From: Ophioceras dolichostomum
Lineage: Eukaryota; Ascomycota; Sordariomycetes; Magnaporthales; Ophioceraceae
NCBI GenBank assembly: GCA_003049485.1
Contig: PYST01000263.1
Location: 1-46,535, forward strand
Reading direction: 5' to 3'
DNA: 46,535 bases
In this document: in pieces, positions 1 to 10,305 of the stretch
Layout of the letters: each line of letters starts with the position of its first letter
How positions within the stretch are numbered: the stretch's first letter is position 1
The notes under the pieces: generated by a model
The model's input: only the letters and a program-made list of their open reading frames with translations
What the model was told of the DNA's origin: nothing
The model's database searches: none
Program-made: the position numbers and the translations under genes

Positions 1-289
1 CCCGGTCCCCGGTCCCCCCACGCTCGAAACGCCACACGCAATGTCCACCTGACCGCTGCTTTGCTTTTGATTTTCTCCTTCCCCTTTTCTCTCTCGCCCA
101 TCGCCAATCACCAACCAGCACCCTTTCCATCCATCCATCCATCCCTACATACCTTACCTCTCTCCGCCGGCCCGTGTCTCGCTCCAAGAAAGACCAGATG
201 ACCTGATCGCCCTTTTCTTTTACTACTTACAGCCGTACTATCTCGAGCTTATCGACGAGTTCTTCCCCAAGAAGGTCATCAAGTGGTAG
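1..289 (+). CDS. 3' end of an unidentified gene (last exon 233-289, preceded by intron)
   Basis: A pyrimidine-rich stretch ends in an acceptor (TTACAG, AG at 231-232). It is followed by an open 57-nt frame coding for PYYLELIDEFFPKKVIKW and a TAG stop at 287-289. The stretch from 1 to 232 is CT-rich, carries a CCAT tandem repeat (127-145) and has no long open frame, so I read it as the end of a long intron whose donor lies outside the window. Eighteen residues are too few for me to recognise the family; the peptide is mixed charged/aromatic with no targeting motif that I can name. The exon call rests only on the acceptor consensus and the protein-like composition of the peptide. It could be wrong if the true gene ends elsewhere. 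Confidence 0.4.
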
Positions 290-973
290 ATCAGCGGCAG
301 ACCAGGCCGGCCCCCAAGACCTCCCAGACCTGACCAGACTGGACTGGACCGGGCCAGACCACTTTGGCCACCTCGCTCCTGTCTCAGAATCTCAGCCGCT
401 CACTTTCTTTTGAGCCCTGTCCTTCGGAGTAGTCTTGGCGGTTCCCCCATCTCTCACCATCCTGGTCACTCGTCACTCGTCTCTCTTTCTCTTTTCTTGC
501 TCAATTGATGAGACTTAGGTTTTTTGGCTTACCTTTCTCATTTCCTCAATTCCCTTTTCCTGTCACGCTTCTTGCTTTCTTATCTTTCCCTCCTCATTTC
601 CCTCGGTGATGATGATGGTGGTGTGAGACAACCCCCTGCCTTCAGCTTCGAGGTACGTAGCAGTAGACAAGGACCTCTCTCATCCCTGGCTGCCCACCCA
701 CCCCACACATACACACCATCATCATCACCCTCACCATCATCATTTCGACAGGCTCACTCTTTTCCTGGCCGCTTGCTTTGTACCTCATCAAGAAGAGAAC
801 TTTTTCGACTTGTTTCCCGTTCTGCTGTCTCGCAACTTTCTCTCATCGATGGTTTTCCTTCCTCGTTCCAGTTTCGCTTTTTTTTTTTGAGTCGATCTTT
901 ATATCTGCTTGCTTCTTTTGTTGCCTTGTTTCCTTACGATGGATGGGTGGTATTTGAGAAGCTGGAACACAGC

Positions 974-994
974 AAAAAAAAAAAAAAAAAAAAA
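974..994. repeat. Poly(A) homopolymer, 21 A
   Basis: An uninterrupted run of 21 A is followed by further A-rich sequence to about 1016. It is a simple homopolymer tract. It might mark an old retroposed sequence, but no coding remnant sits upstream. Confidence 0.9.
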
Positions 995-1076
995 GTGAAA
1001 AAAGAAAATTAAAAAAGGGAATAAAGGGTGCCTCATTCAAAGTTTGGATCCCGCTGGTTCGGACTGATTGACGCCT

Positions 1077-1095
1077 GGATGGATGGATGGATGGA
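1077..1095. repeat. GGAT tetranucleotide microsatellite
   Basis: Four full GGAT units plus a partial unit. The complementary CCAT motif recurs at 127-145, and further CATC/CCAT tracts occur near 12090 and 21430-21500, so this is a common simple repeat of the genome. Confidence 0.9.
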
Positions 1096-2026
1096 CACGG
1101 ATTGTGAGATGGAATCAAAATGGTTTTCTCACATTTATTTCCTCTACTTTCATTGTTTTTTTCTTATTCTCTCTGCTGCTATTTTATTCTTCTCAAAATC
1201 AGCCAGTCCGATTCAACATCGGCGGCTCAAAAACACTGATTCAACATCTGTCAGTCAAGATGCGGGCGAAAGACGAGAGCAACAAAACAGACACTTCCCT
1301 ACCTGACTAGTGGAAGAAGATGGTTTCCGTGTGTTGTGGGTTTTGTTTGTCCTTGCTAGGTACTACGTATTTCATCCCATCTACCTAAGCAAGAAAAGAT
1401 CGCCTTTCCTCTTTGTGCGAATTCCTAGCCTGCCAGGCCGCAAGTGGCATCCCATCATGTCTTCTTCGTCGATACCGTACATCGTGAGACGAGGACCACA
1501 GCAGATAGTTTCTTCCGCACAGCACAGTAGGCCCTAGAACAACGCCCACGTACTAGATAGGTCCAAGGTAGGCAGTTCCGTGCCAATCCGTATCGTGTGT
1601 TGTTGAGCGAGTCGCATTCCTCCAAGCTTTCTTTGTTCATCACCCTTGCTTCCTCTCAGGAGTTGTTTCTCCTCGGAGAGGTTCCTCCCCTTGTCCTTCT
1701 GCCCTCCCTTGTTATCCCGCGCATTTCAGTTCAGCCAGCCACCTAGAAGCCAAGTAAGACCTGTGACCAGCATTCATTAGCTCCGGCGCCTCTGGTCTCT
1801 GGACGGCACGGAGTTCCCCCACTCGCCGTCACTCTCAAGGACCCTCCCCTGTCTGTGTCCATCCTCTTTCCCCCTCGCCCACGAAAAAGGGCACTAGTAA
1901 GCCTTGCCAAGACAAGAGAAAAGCCTCTCTAGGTATCTAATAGCATGAGAAATTATTAGTCAATACCAAGGAAGCAAAGCAGCAAGTCTGTCGGTCTGTC
2001 TCAGCTCAGCCAGCCAGGAAGCCGCC

Positions 2027-2049
2027 CATCACATCACATCACATCACAT
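2027..2049. repeat. CATCA pentanucleotide microsatellite
   Basis: About 4.5 tandem copies of CATCA lie in a gene-free stretch. Confidence 0.9.
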
Positions 2050-2173
2050 TATTGTCCTCTCCTTCACCTCCCATGCAACGCACTGCACCGCAGGCACACG
2101 CACGCACGCATGTCCACGTAGCCTGCTGCTGCCTGCCTCAACATCCCGTCTCAAGCCACTTACATGACAGGAA

Positions 2174-2197
2174 AATAAATCAATAAATCAATAAATC
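2174..2197. repeat. AATAAATC octanucleotide tandem repeat
   Basis: Three perfect tandem copies of an 8-nt unit, followed by an A-rich tail. Confidence 0.9.
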
Positions 2198-2302
2198 AAA
2201 AAAGTTCTTGGCGCGGCGGTCAGTCGCCCATGCACGTCTATCTCCCCCCAGTCGTCCGCCAGTCAGCTTCAACCAACCAGTCTCAGTATCTCCGCCGATC
2301 AC

Positions 2303-2321
2303 GGCAGGCAGGCAGGCAGGC
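2303..2321. repeat. GGCA tetranucleotide microsatellite
   Basis: Four to five tandem GGCA units. Downstream (about 2390-2440) is an imperfect array of CACCGCACAC/GCACTG-like words. Confidence 0.85.
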
Positions 2322-5300
2322 TATCGGAGACAAGACAGGAAGGCAAAAGCGCGGAGTCGGAGTCAGTTGCGTCAATGGACACTGAACACTGCACACCGCA
2401 CTACTGCACTGCACGCACCGCACACCGCCTTGCATACACCTGAGACCTACCTGAACAGCACAGAGGAGACTGCATTGCATACAACTGAGACCTGCCTAAG
2501 CAGAAGAGAGAAGGCGAGGTGGGGGGCGAGCAGGCTGGTGATGAGCGGGTGGCGAAGAATGAAGGGAGAAGGGAGAAAGGGGAAAGGGAGAGACACAGCA
2601 CGTATCTTCGCCAAGGACTGTCGGTCAATCAGTCGGTCGGTCTCACTCTCAGGATACGGGAATGACATTCCGCCTTTGGCTATTGCATGAGAATGTGTTG
2701 CACCGCACACAAGGCTGAGAAATAAGGCCGGTCGGCGTTGGGAGTGAAAAACAGAATCACATGGCATGGATATCCGGTGGTCTCCTCTCCTCTCAGGGTG
2801 GACATCCCTTTGTCGGTTAGTCTAATTATGTGCGAGTGAAGACTGACTACACTTGCTTGTCCTAGCCGCATTGCACTAGTACCGTATTGGACCGAGCGGA
2901 AATGAGGGGAAGGAAAGACAAGGCCTTTGAGACTTGGTGTTTGAGGACGGACAATACCTGGAGGTACATGAGAAGGTCCAACTGGTACCTATGTCCTGCT
3001 GAACCGCTTGCGTGGCTCGTACCTACTGTCTACTAGGGTGTCAAGAAGTACTGTGACCGGCGGCGTTTGCCCAGAGAAAGAGGGCTCATCCCCCTGGCCC
3101 TGTACCAGTACTTAGCAGTACCGAGAAAAGCTCTTTTGTACCCCCGGGAGACTGTAAAAGGTACCTTTCCTTGCTCAGAGTTCCGTTCCGTTCCATCGTG
3201 CTTGTCCAATGGCCATCTCCAGATGAAATGTGCACTCCACTTTATCCATAGCTATTAATTCAGAAGCTTGGAAATACACCAATGTATTTTGCCCAAATAT
3301 GCGTCAGTCAGCCTTGTTGCGTGGAGAGTTGTAGTCGGCAGCCCATCATCGCGACCGTTGTCAACTCCCCGGTGAAGCTCCCGCACGGTAACACGCTCAT
3401 GTACTTGCTAGCTTACCACCATTTTATAGTGAAACGAATAAGATTTCCGATAGTCTGTAACAATTCCTATAGAATGTGCTGACAGATGGATACACAAAGA
3501 GGCAATGCAACTCGCTGAGCCCCGAGGCTGCATAGTGAGAGGTGACAGGTCGTATGTCTGCTGATTATCTGGTGTGCCGAACCACGGTAACGTGATAATG
3601 GTCTCGCTTACCTATCATGCAACACCACTAGTTACTATGTACCCGAAACCTATGAAGTCTCTTAATCTACACTAGTGACTTTCCTTTCGGCCAGAGTGTG
3701 GTGGTACACTAATGGATCTCATGACTCTCGAGGAAGTAGGCTGATAGTCAACAACACGACCTGTCCTTGCCCGGAGGACAGATGACTTATTTCTATGAAA
3801 TCTGGTTTGTCCTGACTGTTTCTCTAGCTTTCATTACTGAAGGAGCGTTGAGTCCTGTGTAACAGAAACCTTCCAGCTACCCGGAGGCCGCGCCCAGCTG
3901 TAAGACTCCTCATCGCTAGGCTCAATTCGTATGGTGCCAATGGCAAACACTACCTGGTAGGTAGGAAGGTATAAGCACTGGAGAGCAAAGCACCAAGATG
4001 AAGTCTTGATTCCAATCACTTAGCCATGTTCTCAGGTATTAACCTTAGTAGTGCGAACTGGTATTTGGGGGGGTTTGCCGAAGAACAAGGCTTTCTCAAC
4101 CACATGTGCTTCTGACACTCACATCGAGAGGTTTTTGCAAGAACAAGAGAGCGTACAGTACAATATATATCCAGGTTCGGTTATACCGAAGACGCAGGGT
4201 TTCACATGGATGTACGCTGAGAGTGATCAAATATGCAAGTGTGTTGGTCAAGGCTGAGAGGGATCAGAGATCTTCTCACCAGGAGGGTGGAAAGGACGAA
4301 GTACGCATGTATAGGCTCTAGGAGTGAGAAGAGGACTTCAATATGAAGCAAAAAAGTAGAAGGTACATATAACACCTTGTTCTTTCGTTATCCTCGGGTT
4401 CCTCCTAAACTCTGAACTGGTTGACTAGGGACTTGGGTTGGTGCTTGTAACGGCCACTCGGTGATGATTCCCCGTAAGTTGCGAGACTCAACGAAAAGCT
4501 TACTCTTCAAGTTTTGTAGTCGTCCGTTCTATCGGCTTATTCTTTCACGGTCCGGGGAAGGGACGTAATTACACGCGAATTAAGCCACTGACTGATACCC
4601 TCCTGACTGACCGACTGGCTGCATACATCATCACTGACACTCAACCAAGACCAAGGCCTAGGGAGTAGTCAATCATTCGGGTATATGGGTTCTTAAATCT
4701 CCCAGCTCCCACTCTGAAAGGGCCGGAATCAGATCCCAATTCGGGCATGCCGGTACGGCGTCGGGTTCTGAGCCGAGTACAGAGTGACACGGGTTACTCG
4801 GTAGGAGGAAATCCGGCCTCCATATATGTTGCCCTCTTCACTTCGCTTCGCTTCCCTCTCTGCGATCGTAGAGGAACAGTTCCGAACGCCTAGCTAAAGA
4901 GGGTGGGCTTGAGCCTTCGCATGAGTCCCCGAGGTGACTGTGTGTCGGTTTCCTGGCGGAGTTGGCAAGGCCCGCCCGGCGACACTGGCTTGTCTCGGTC
5001 GAGACGCTCAAACGGAGGAGGAAGAATACCCATTGAGACATCTCAGTGCCTCCCATCTTTCGTCCCAGAGCCTCCTAATCTAGATATGTGACACTCCATA
5101 ACTAAATGTCGGCGATGGTCGCATCACCGTTCAGTGAGGGAAGGACGTAGGACTGCGATCAGCATCAAACCGGCCGTCGCATTCAACTGGGGCGAGTTTG
5201 TCCTCTCACTGAGACGGCGGCGGAACGAGGCATCGTCGGCGCTCGCTCGTGAGGATCCGCTAGTAAGATGGAGGAGGGAAAATGCGTGGCCGTTCGCTTC

Positions 5301-5975
5301 GGTTTTCCAGCCTGGCCCCTTGCTCTATCCAGCTTCTCTACAAGATGGCCGGCCGGGCTACCAACGCGGAAGTTTGGCGTTACTTTGGCCGTGGAAGGCA
5401 GCCTCCTCCGCCAAGGACGGCAGGCTCCCTTTGGACACCGCGAGGGGGACGGATTACATGGAGCTGTTGCTCCTGGGCTGCCGCGGGGACCGGTTAGTCA
5501 TCATACGTAAGCCTCATCACTTAGTGCCTTGGTATCTAGCCTAGGTGAAGACATGTCCCGCCCTACTTCGAGCGGTAAGGGTAACCATCAAGCCTAGAAG
5601 CAACTATCTTTCGTTTATGCCATCGCATCTTTGGATCCTGCGATGCCGGGGTCCTCAGGGAGGAGAGAGACGACGGTGTTCACGAAGGAGGGTCTCCTGC
5701 CCGCGACCTCCAGAAGTGTGGCGTGAGAGGGACAGAACAAACAGTTTCGTTGACGGGCCCTTGATCGATCATCACTTCGACTGATCGTGCGCGGGAGAAA
5801 GAGTGTGCTGTATAGACCAGAGACATCTTGCTCTCAGATTTTATTTTATACATTGATGATGTTAGACAATACAAGTCTGAGCTGGACAGATCAACAACAC
5901 GAAGAATGGGAAAAGATGGACGGAGAGGAAGAGTACAACTAGTACCGTCTCCCCACAATATCATCATCACCATCG

Positions 5976-7169
5976 TCAGGCCTTGCGATCTGCAGCCTCT
6001 CCTCCCTCCGCCGCCTTCGCCTTCTTCTCCCTCGCCTTCGCCTCCGCCTTCGCCGCCTTCGCAGCCGCCTCCGCCGCGCGAGCAGCCAGCTTCGCGGCCT
6101 TCTGCTCCTCCCGCTTCTTGGCCGCCTTCGCCTGCGCGACCTCCTCCGCGCGCGCGTTCTTCAGCAGCTCGAACTGCTCGTTCCGCTTCCGCCTGCGCGC
6201 CCGGAGGCGGCCCTTCCTGGACCCCGGGAGGACCGTTCCGGGGGTCTTGCCCTTGTGCTTCCCCATCAGCTTCCCTATGGCCGCGTTCGACTCGCGGTAG
6301 CTGTAGTCCTTCTGCAGCAGGAGGACGCGGTTGCTCCGCCGGATCGCGATCGATGACTTCACGAGCGCCGCGCCCTTCAGGGGCTTCTTCTTGGCGAGCT
6401 TCGCGAGCTCCTCCGGCGTGGGCGCCGGCCCCTCCTTGCGGATCACGCGCATGGGGATGCCGCTGGGGCTCATGGTCGGCAGGGGGGCGGGCTCCTTGCG
6501 CGGCACAGCGTACATGCTCAGCTTGCGGCGCCGGACGCCGTGCGCAGGGTATGGGAGGCTGTCGTTGCGCTCGAAGGCCACGCCTATGTACTGCCGTGTC
6601 GGGTGGCGCTTGGGGTCGCGGTAGAACTTGACGTAGCCGGTCACGGCGGCGTGTATCGTGTGGTCGCGTCCCATTATGGTGTTCTCGCCTGGGAACCATA
6701 TTGTGCCTCGTTGCTTGTAGATGATGTTTCCCGGGATCACATATTGATCTGTACTTACGATGATGCGTGCGGTCAGCTAAGGGCATGAGCAGAAAGAGAT
6801 ATGAAGGGGTATGAATACGTGTAGGGAGGCAGCCATTGAGACTATTGCTAGCCGAATGGGACCAATGTGCTAAGATGCGATGCGATGGGTTGGGACAGAG
6901 AGCGAGGGCAACATACCACCACTCTTCTTCGCGCCCATCTTCTTGGGCAACGTCTTCTTATTCGGGATCCGGTAAGCTCCCTGCGACTTGACGGCCGCAT
7001 TTCTCCTGCCCTCGACGACCTTGTTGCCGTCGTCGAGCCGATGCGGCGTACATCTCGAAAGCGATAGGGGCTCCGGTCGATGTGTCGTCCAGGACAAGGC
7101 GAGGGCGGATGGCCTCAGGTTCCCCCCAGCCAGCGCCCTCAAGGGCTGCTGCAGCTGCGCGAGTCGCAT
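5976..7169 (-). CDS. MRP7: Mitochondrial large-subunit ribosomal protein bL27m (MRP7 type)
   Basis: Component of the mitochondrial 54S ribosomal subunit. bL27 lies near the peptidyl-transferase centre and helps place tRNA. Two exons, 7169-6917 and 6748-5976, flank a 168-nt intron (donor GTATGT, branch GCTGAC, acceptor TACAG). Joined phase 1, they give 341 residues. Residues about 1-65 form a basic, mitochondrial presequence-like leader. The bL27 fold (about 71-135) shows the diagnostic KKMGAKKSGG followed, across the splice junction, by DQYVIPGNIIYKQRGT and the FPGENTIMGRDHTIHA core. The remaining ~200 residues are a Lys/Ala/Glu-rich basic extension, as in fungal Mrp7, which is much longer than bacterial L27. 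The splice falls inside the conserved core and rebuilds it exactly, which supports the model. The gene is divergent from LCL2 with 352 bp between start codons. Confidence 0.95.
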
Positions 7170-7521
7170 TGGGAGGTCTTCGTCGGCTGGTGACGAGTTC
7201 CCCAGCTTTGCGCGCGCGATTTGGGGGCTTTCCGAATTACTCTGCTTCCGCTCGTCTCGGCATCACCAGCCAAAAAATCAGTTCGAGGTTTCTGCCCCAG
7301 AAATCGGGTGGTTACAGCTTAGTCACGAGCCGCGATAACGATAAGACCCCTGCCAACGAATGTTTTTGCCAGCTATGCAGCTCCACCACCCCCCCTGAAC
7401 AATGGATTGTGATGATGGTCATCAAGAACAATGATCTCTTCCTTGCATAGCCGTTTCTCTCGAGTCCTGACTTGAATCCTCGACCCTCCGGAGAGCGAGG
7501 AAAAACACAACAACCGACAAG
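7170..7521. promoter_or_regulatory. Shared divergent promoter, bL27m / LCL2
   Basis: 352 bp separate the two start codons on opposite strands, so both promoters and 5' UTRs must fit here. I see no clear TATA box. The part next to LCL2 is CT/CA-rich and ends in ACAAG before the ATG, a normal fungal start context. Confidence 0.5.
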
Positions 7522-8037
7522 ATGCGCACTCTTCTCTTCCTAATTCTAGCCATCGTCGGCTCAGTACACGCCCAATTCGGCGGCTTCTTCGACCAGATGT
7601 TCGGCGGAGCAGGCGGCGGCGGCGGTGGCGGACACCAACAGCAACAACAGCAGCAGAACGTGCCCAGCGACTCGTCCTGGTATCGCAGTAACGTCGATGC
7701 CGCACACTGCAGCAACTATCTCTGCCCAGACACATTAGGCAAGCTCTTCCCTCGAATTCTTCTCCCATTTCCGCTCTTGTGCATGGATTAGATTACAAAA
7801 CGACTCGTAAACGACAAAAAGCGCTTTCTTTCTCAAGACCAACCATGTCCTTACTAACGAACCACTCTTAACTCTATAGCATGTGTACATTTCCCACACC
7901 ACTGCCCGTGTCCCTTCCCCGACCAGGAAGAGAAGGTGGAGTTAGCAGACGGCCAGCGGATATGCGTTTCGAGAGGGGGGTTCAAGGCTGGCGAAGCCGC
8001 GAGGAAAGTTGAGCTGGCGAGGAAGGGGCTCTTGTGA
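7522..8037 (+). CDS. LCL2: LCL2 (long chronological lifespan protein 2) family, secretory-pathway protein
   Basis: Small protein of the fungal LCL2 family, linked in yeast to chronological lifespan and thought to act in endoplasmic reticulum protein quality control. Exons are 7522-7738 and 7880-8037; joined phase 1 they encode 124 residues. Residues 1-18 are a clear signal peptide ending SVHA. A FGGFFDQMFGG motif, a Gly run and a Gln run follow, then the cysteine-containing family core NVPSDSSWYRSNVD...HCSNYLCPDTLA and, after the junction, CVHFPHHCPCPFPDQEEKVEL and a C-terminal GGFKAGEAARKVELARKGLL. The last segment is the family hallmark. The 141-nt intron uses a GC donor (GCAAGC at 7739) with a perfect TACTAAC branch site at 7852-7858 and a TATAG acceptor. 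Only this GC-AG splice rebuilds the TLACVHFP core. Confidence 0.93.
7739..7879 (+). other. GC-AG intron of LCL2
   Basis: Non-canonical donor G|GCAAGC, with TACTAAC branch site at 7852-7858 and acceptor CTATAG at 7874-7879. Shifting to any GT would break the conserved protein core. Confidence 0.88.
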
Positions 8038-9096
8038 CGACGAGAAGATGTGAATATGTGGTGGAGAGGGAGGACTTTGTATGTCGCATGCTGGTCTCGG
8101 TTTAGAACTTCGGGTATGGCGTTTATAAGAGGCAGGGAGGTTACCTACTACCTACGATTCAATCAACATCTTGGACTATATCGACAGATTTGCCTCCCAA
8201 ATACAGAGTTACCATTCTCTCCGCAGCATCCGAGGAGACTTGATTGAGGAGATCCAGGAAGACTTGCATGCCTACTTGATGATGTAGGTGCCTAGGGGGG
8301 TTGGTAAGTATGACTAGGGGGAAAAATCATCTCGTCAGAGATTGATATCGCGGTCTGATATGTGCGACTCCACGACTGCTGACATGGATGAACCACCATT
8401 GCTATGCTACAACTGTTTTGTAGGTTCTCGCGCATTTCCCTTCGCGGAGGCCACTGTCGCAGTCGTCCTCTACAGACAGCAGTTGGGGTAGACAGCTTTA
8501 CTCCCACGGAGAGGAGAAAGGAAGAACAAGAGAGCTCCATACTCCGTCCCACCGGTTCCGTCAAAGCAGACGAACCATATTCTCATCACCCATAAGAAAT
8601 ACTCTCACAGGGAAATGTAAAGAAGAGTTGAAGGATTTGAAATGCAAAACGGGCATAGTACGTTGCTCCCCCAGGCGTAGGATATGAACTTCTGGAAAGA
8701 GCCTCGTTGCCACGACTCCAACCAAAGCGATGCCATTCAGAACAAGCAGAGGAAAACAAGGTGAAAAAAAGGGAAAAGAAAACAAGCCATGGATGATATG
8801 TTAAACATAAACCCGAAGCCGAGAACCAAGTCGAAAAAAAAGAGAGCAAAGAGAGGAAGAAAAAAAAAAGCAAAAAAAAAAAACCCCGCAGAGTCCGTCC
8901 ATGATATAACTCCGATGGCCGACCGATCGTTCGTCATATCCCCAATCGTTGGCGACCATAATGCATGCATCACCATCCAACTCCTTCGTCTCGTCTCTCA
9001 TACAACCCCTACCACCAACCTCCCACCAGCCTCCCACATCCACCCCTACGCACCGTACCGTCCTCCAAACCCTCTTGCCCTCTCCAACCCCATTCA
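8038..9096. other. Convergent intergenic region between LCL2 and the phosphatase inhibitor
   Basis: Holds the 3' UTRs of two converging genes. A/G-rich low-complexity sequence at about 8750-8885 (long A runs) breaks into several short frames with no family resemblance. No gene seen. Confidence 0.6.
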
Positions 9097-10305
9097 TCAC
9101 GACGCATGGCCATTAGGCATAGGCGGAACAGGCGGAACACCCGGCGCTGCAGCACGCCGAGAGCCGTTGCCGTTGCCCCCCTCGGCCTCATCCCCATCAT
9201 CATCATCGTCATCCTCATCAGCCATATCATCCAAATCCTCCGGATGCCCTAGCAGCTGCGCGACGTTCTTCATCTCGTAGTGCTTCTTCCGCATCTGGTT
9301 GAACCGGCGGTGCTTCTCGCGCTCCTCCGGGCTGAGCCCCACCATCTCGTCGTCGTCGTTATCGTGGCCGCTTCCGTCCTTCTCATCGACGTGCACGGCG
9401 CGGGCCCGCGGAGACTCGGGGTCGTGCGGCGGCGAAGAAGAAGACTCGTCGGGGATGGCCTCCTCCGGCTCGCCGAGCGACAGGCCGGGGATGTCTTCTG
9501 GTCCACCAGGACCACCACCACCGTGGCCGCGGCGGCGCTTGCGCAAGGAACCACCCTCCGCAGCATCAGCATCATCATCACCCAAAACCATGGCCTCGTC
9601 GTCGCTGGGGTCTTCGTTCGGGTCGTAGTGCTTGGCGTAGGGCGTCTTGGGCTCCGTGATCTTCATGGTGCTGGTGCGGTCCTGCTCCGTCAGGTACAGG
9701 TTCGCCTCGTCCCACTTAAGCCGCTGGCCGGTCTCTTCCTCGTCGTCGCCGTGGTGCGACGGCGTGCGGCTGGACTGGCGCCGGGAGGCCAGGCCGCCGC
9801 CGGGGCGCCCCGCCGCCGACGAGGAGCGCCGGTGGCCCGCGTTGTACTGGGTGTTTTGGATCGTGAGTTCCTTGTCCGTCAGCCGGGGGCTGCCGGACTC
9901 ATTCTGCTGTTGTTGATGGTGATAATGGCCGTCGGGGCTCTGCGGCGCGTGAACGGCCGCTGTGGGCGACACGGGCGGGGAGCGTTGGAATGAGTTCTTC
10001 AGGATGCCTGGTTTTTGCCATTCGCCATTTCATCGCATTGGGATCTGTTAGTCTACCGGTCTCTCTATATACCTTGACAGTCTTGCTGGGCTGGACTGGG
10101 CGCAAAGGCATCATGCGTTTTGCTGCTGTACGCTGTGTGTTCCCCGAGCCTTTTCCTTGTCGGCTATCGCGCCTAAGGGCTGGCTGGGCAGTGCAATGCG
10201 AATAGGGAGGCAGAAGGGAGACAGAAATGACTTACCCTTTGGCCGCTTCACATCAGGCCCCGGAGGCGTGTGGGGAACTGGGTTAGAATCGACTACAGCG
10301 GCCAT
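9097..10305 (-). CDS. GLC8: Protein phosphatase 1 inhibitor-2 / GLC8 family regulator
   Basis: Regulatory subunit of type-1 protein phosphatase; yeast Glc8 modulates Glc7 activity. Exons 10305-10236 and 10007-9097 flank a 228-nt intron (GTAAGT...CCAG); joined phase 1 they give 326 residues. The splice creates the family's first PP1-binding motif, KRPKGILKNS, at about residues 20-29. The second conserved block, LKWDEANLYLTEQDR then MKITEPKTPYAKHYDP, is at about 120-155. The third, RRFNQMRKKHYEMKNVAQLLG, contains the HYxxK helix near residue 271. Between these the protein is intrinsically disordered, with acidic, Gly-rich and Ser-rich stretches, and the tail has a long Asp run. The Thr of the KTPY element corresponds to the usual regulatory phosphosite of inhibitor-2. 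Longer than animal inhibitor-2 (about 205 residues), owing to low-complexity inserts. Confidence 0.92.

Larger units (their letters stand above)
290..5975. other. Gene-poor region, about 5.7 kb
   Basis: I see no convincing gene here on either strand. The first part (to about 1000) is CT-rich and probably holds the 3' UTR of the preceding gene. From about 970 to 2700 the DNA is dominated by short tandem repeats: a 21-A run, GGAT, CATCA, AATAAATC and GGCA tracts. From about 2700 to 5100 the composition is more even, with only short open frames lacking family resemblance. A GC-rich open frame of 136 codons at 5134-5544 has no recognisable motif and an Arg/Ser/Leu bias typical of chance GC-rich frames. 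The 3' UTR of the bL27m gene should lie just above 5800. No transposase, reverse transcriptase, long terminal repeat or tRNA was recognised. Confidence 0.5.

Noticed and set aside
524..1012. 162-codon open frame
   Set aside because: Phe/Ser/Leu-rich translation of CT-rich 3' UTR-like DNA running into poly(A); no motif.
5134..5544. 136-codon GC-rich open frame
   Set aside because: Biased composition, no family resemblance, no start context or splice partner.
5680..6786. 368-codon minus frame and 267-codon plus frame over bL27m
   Set aside because: Alternative frames of the bL27m second exon; the L27 core lies in the frame chosen.
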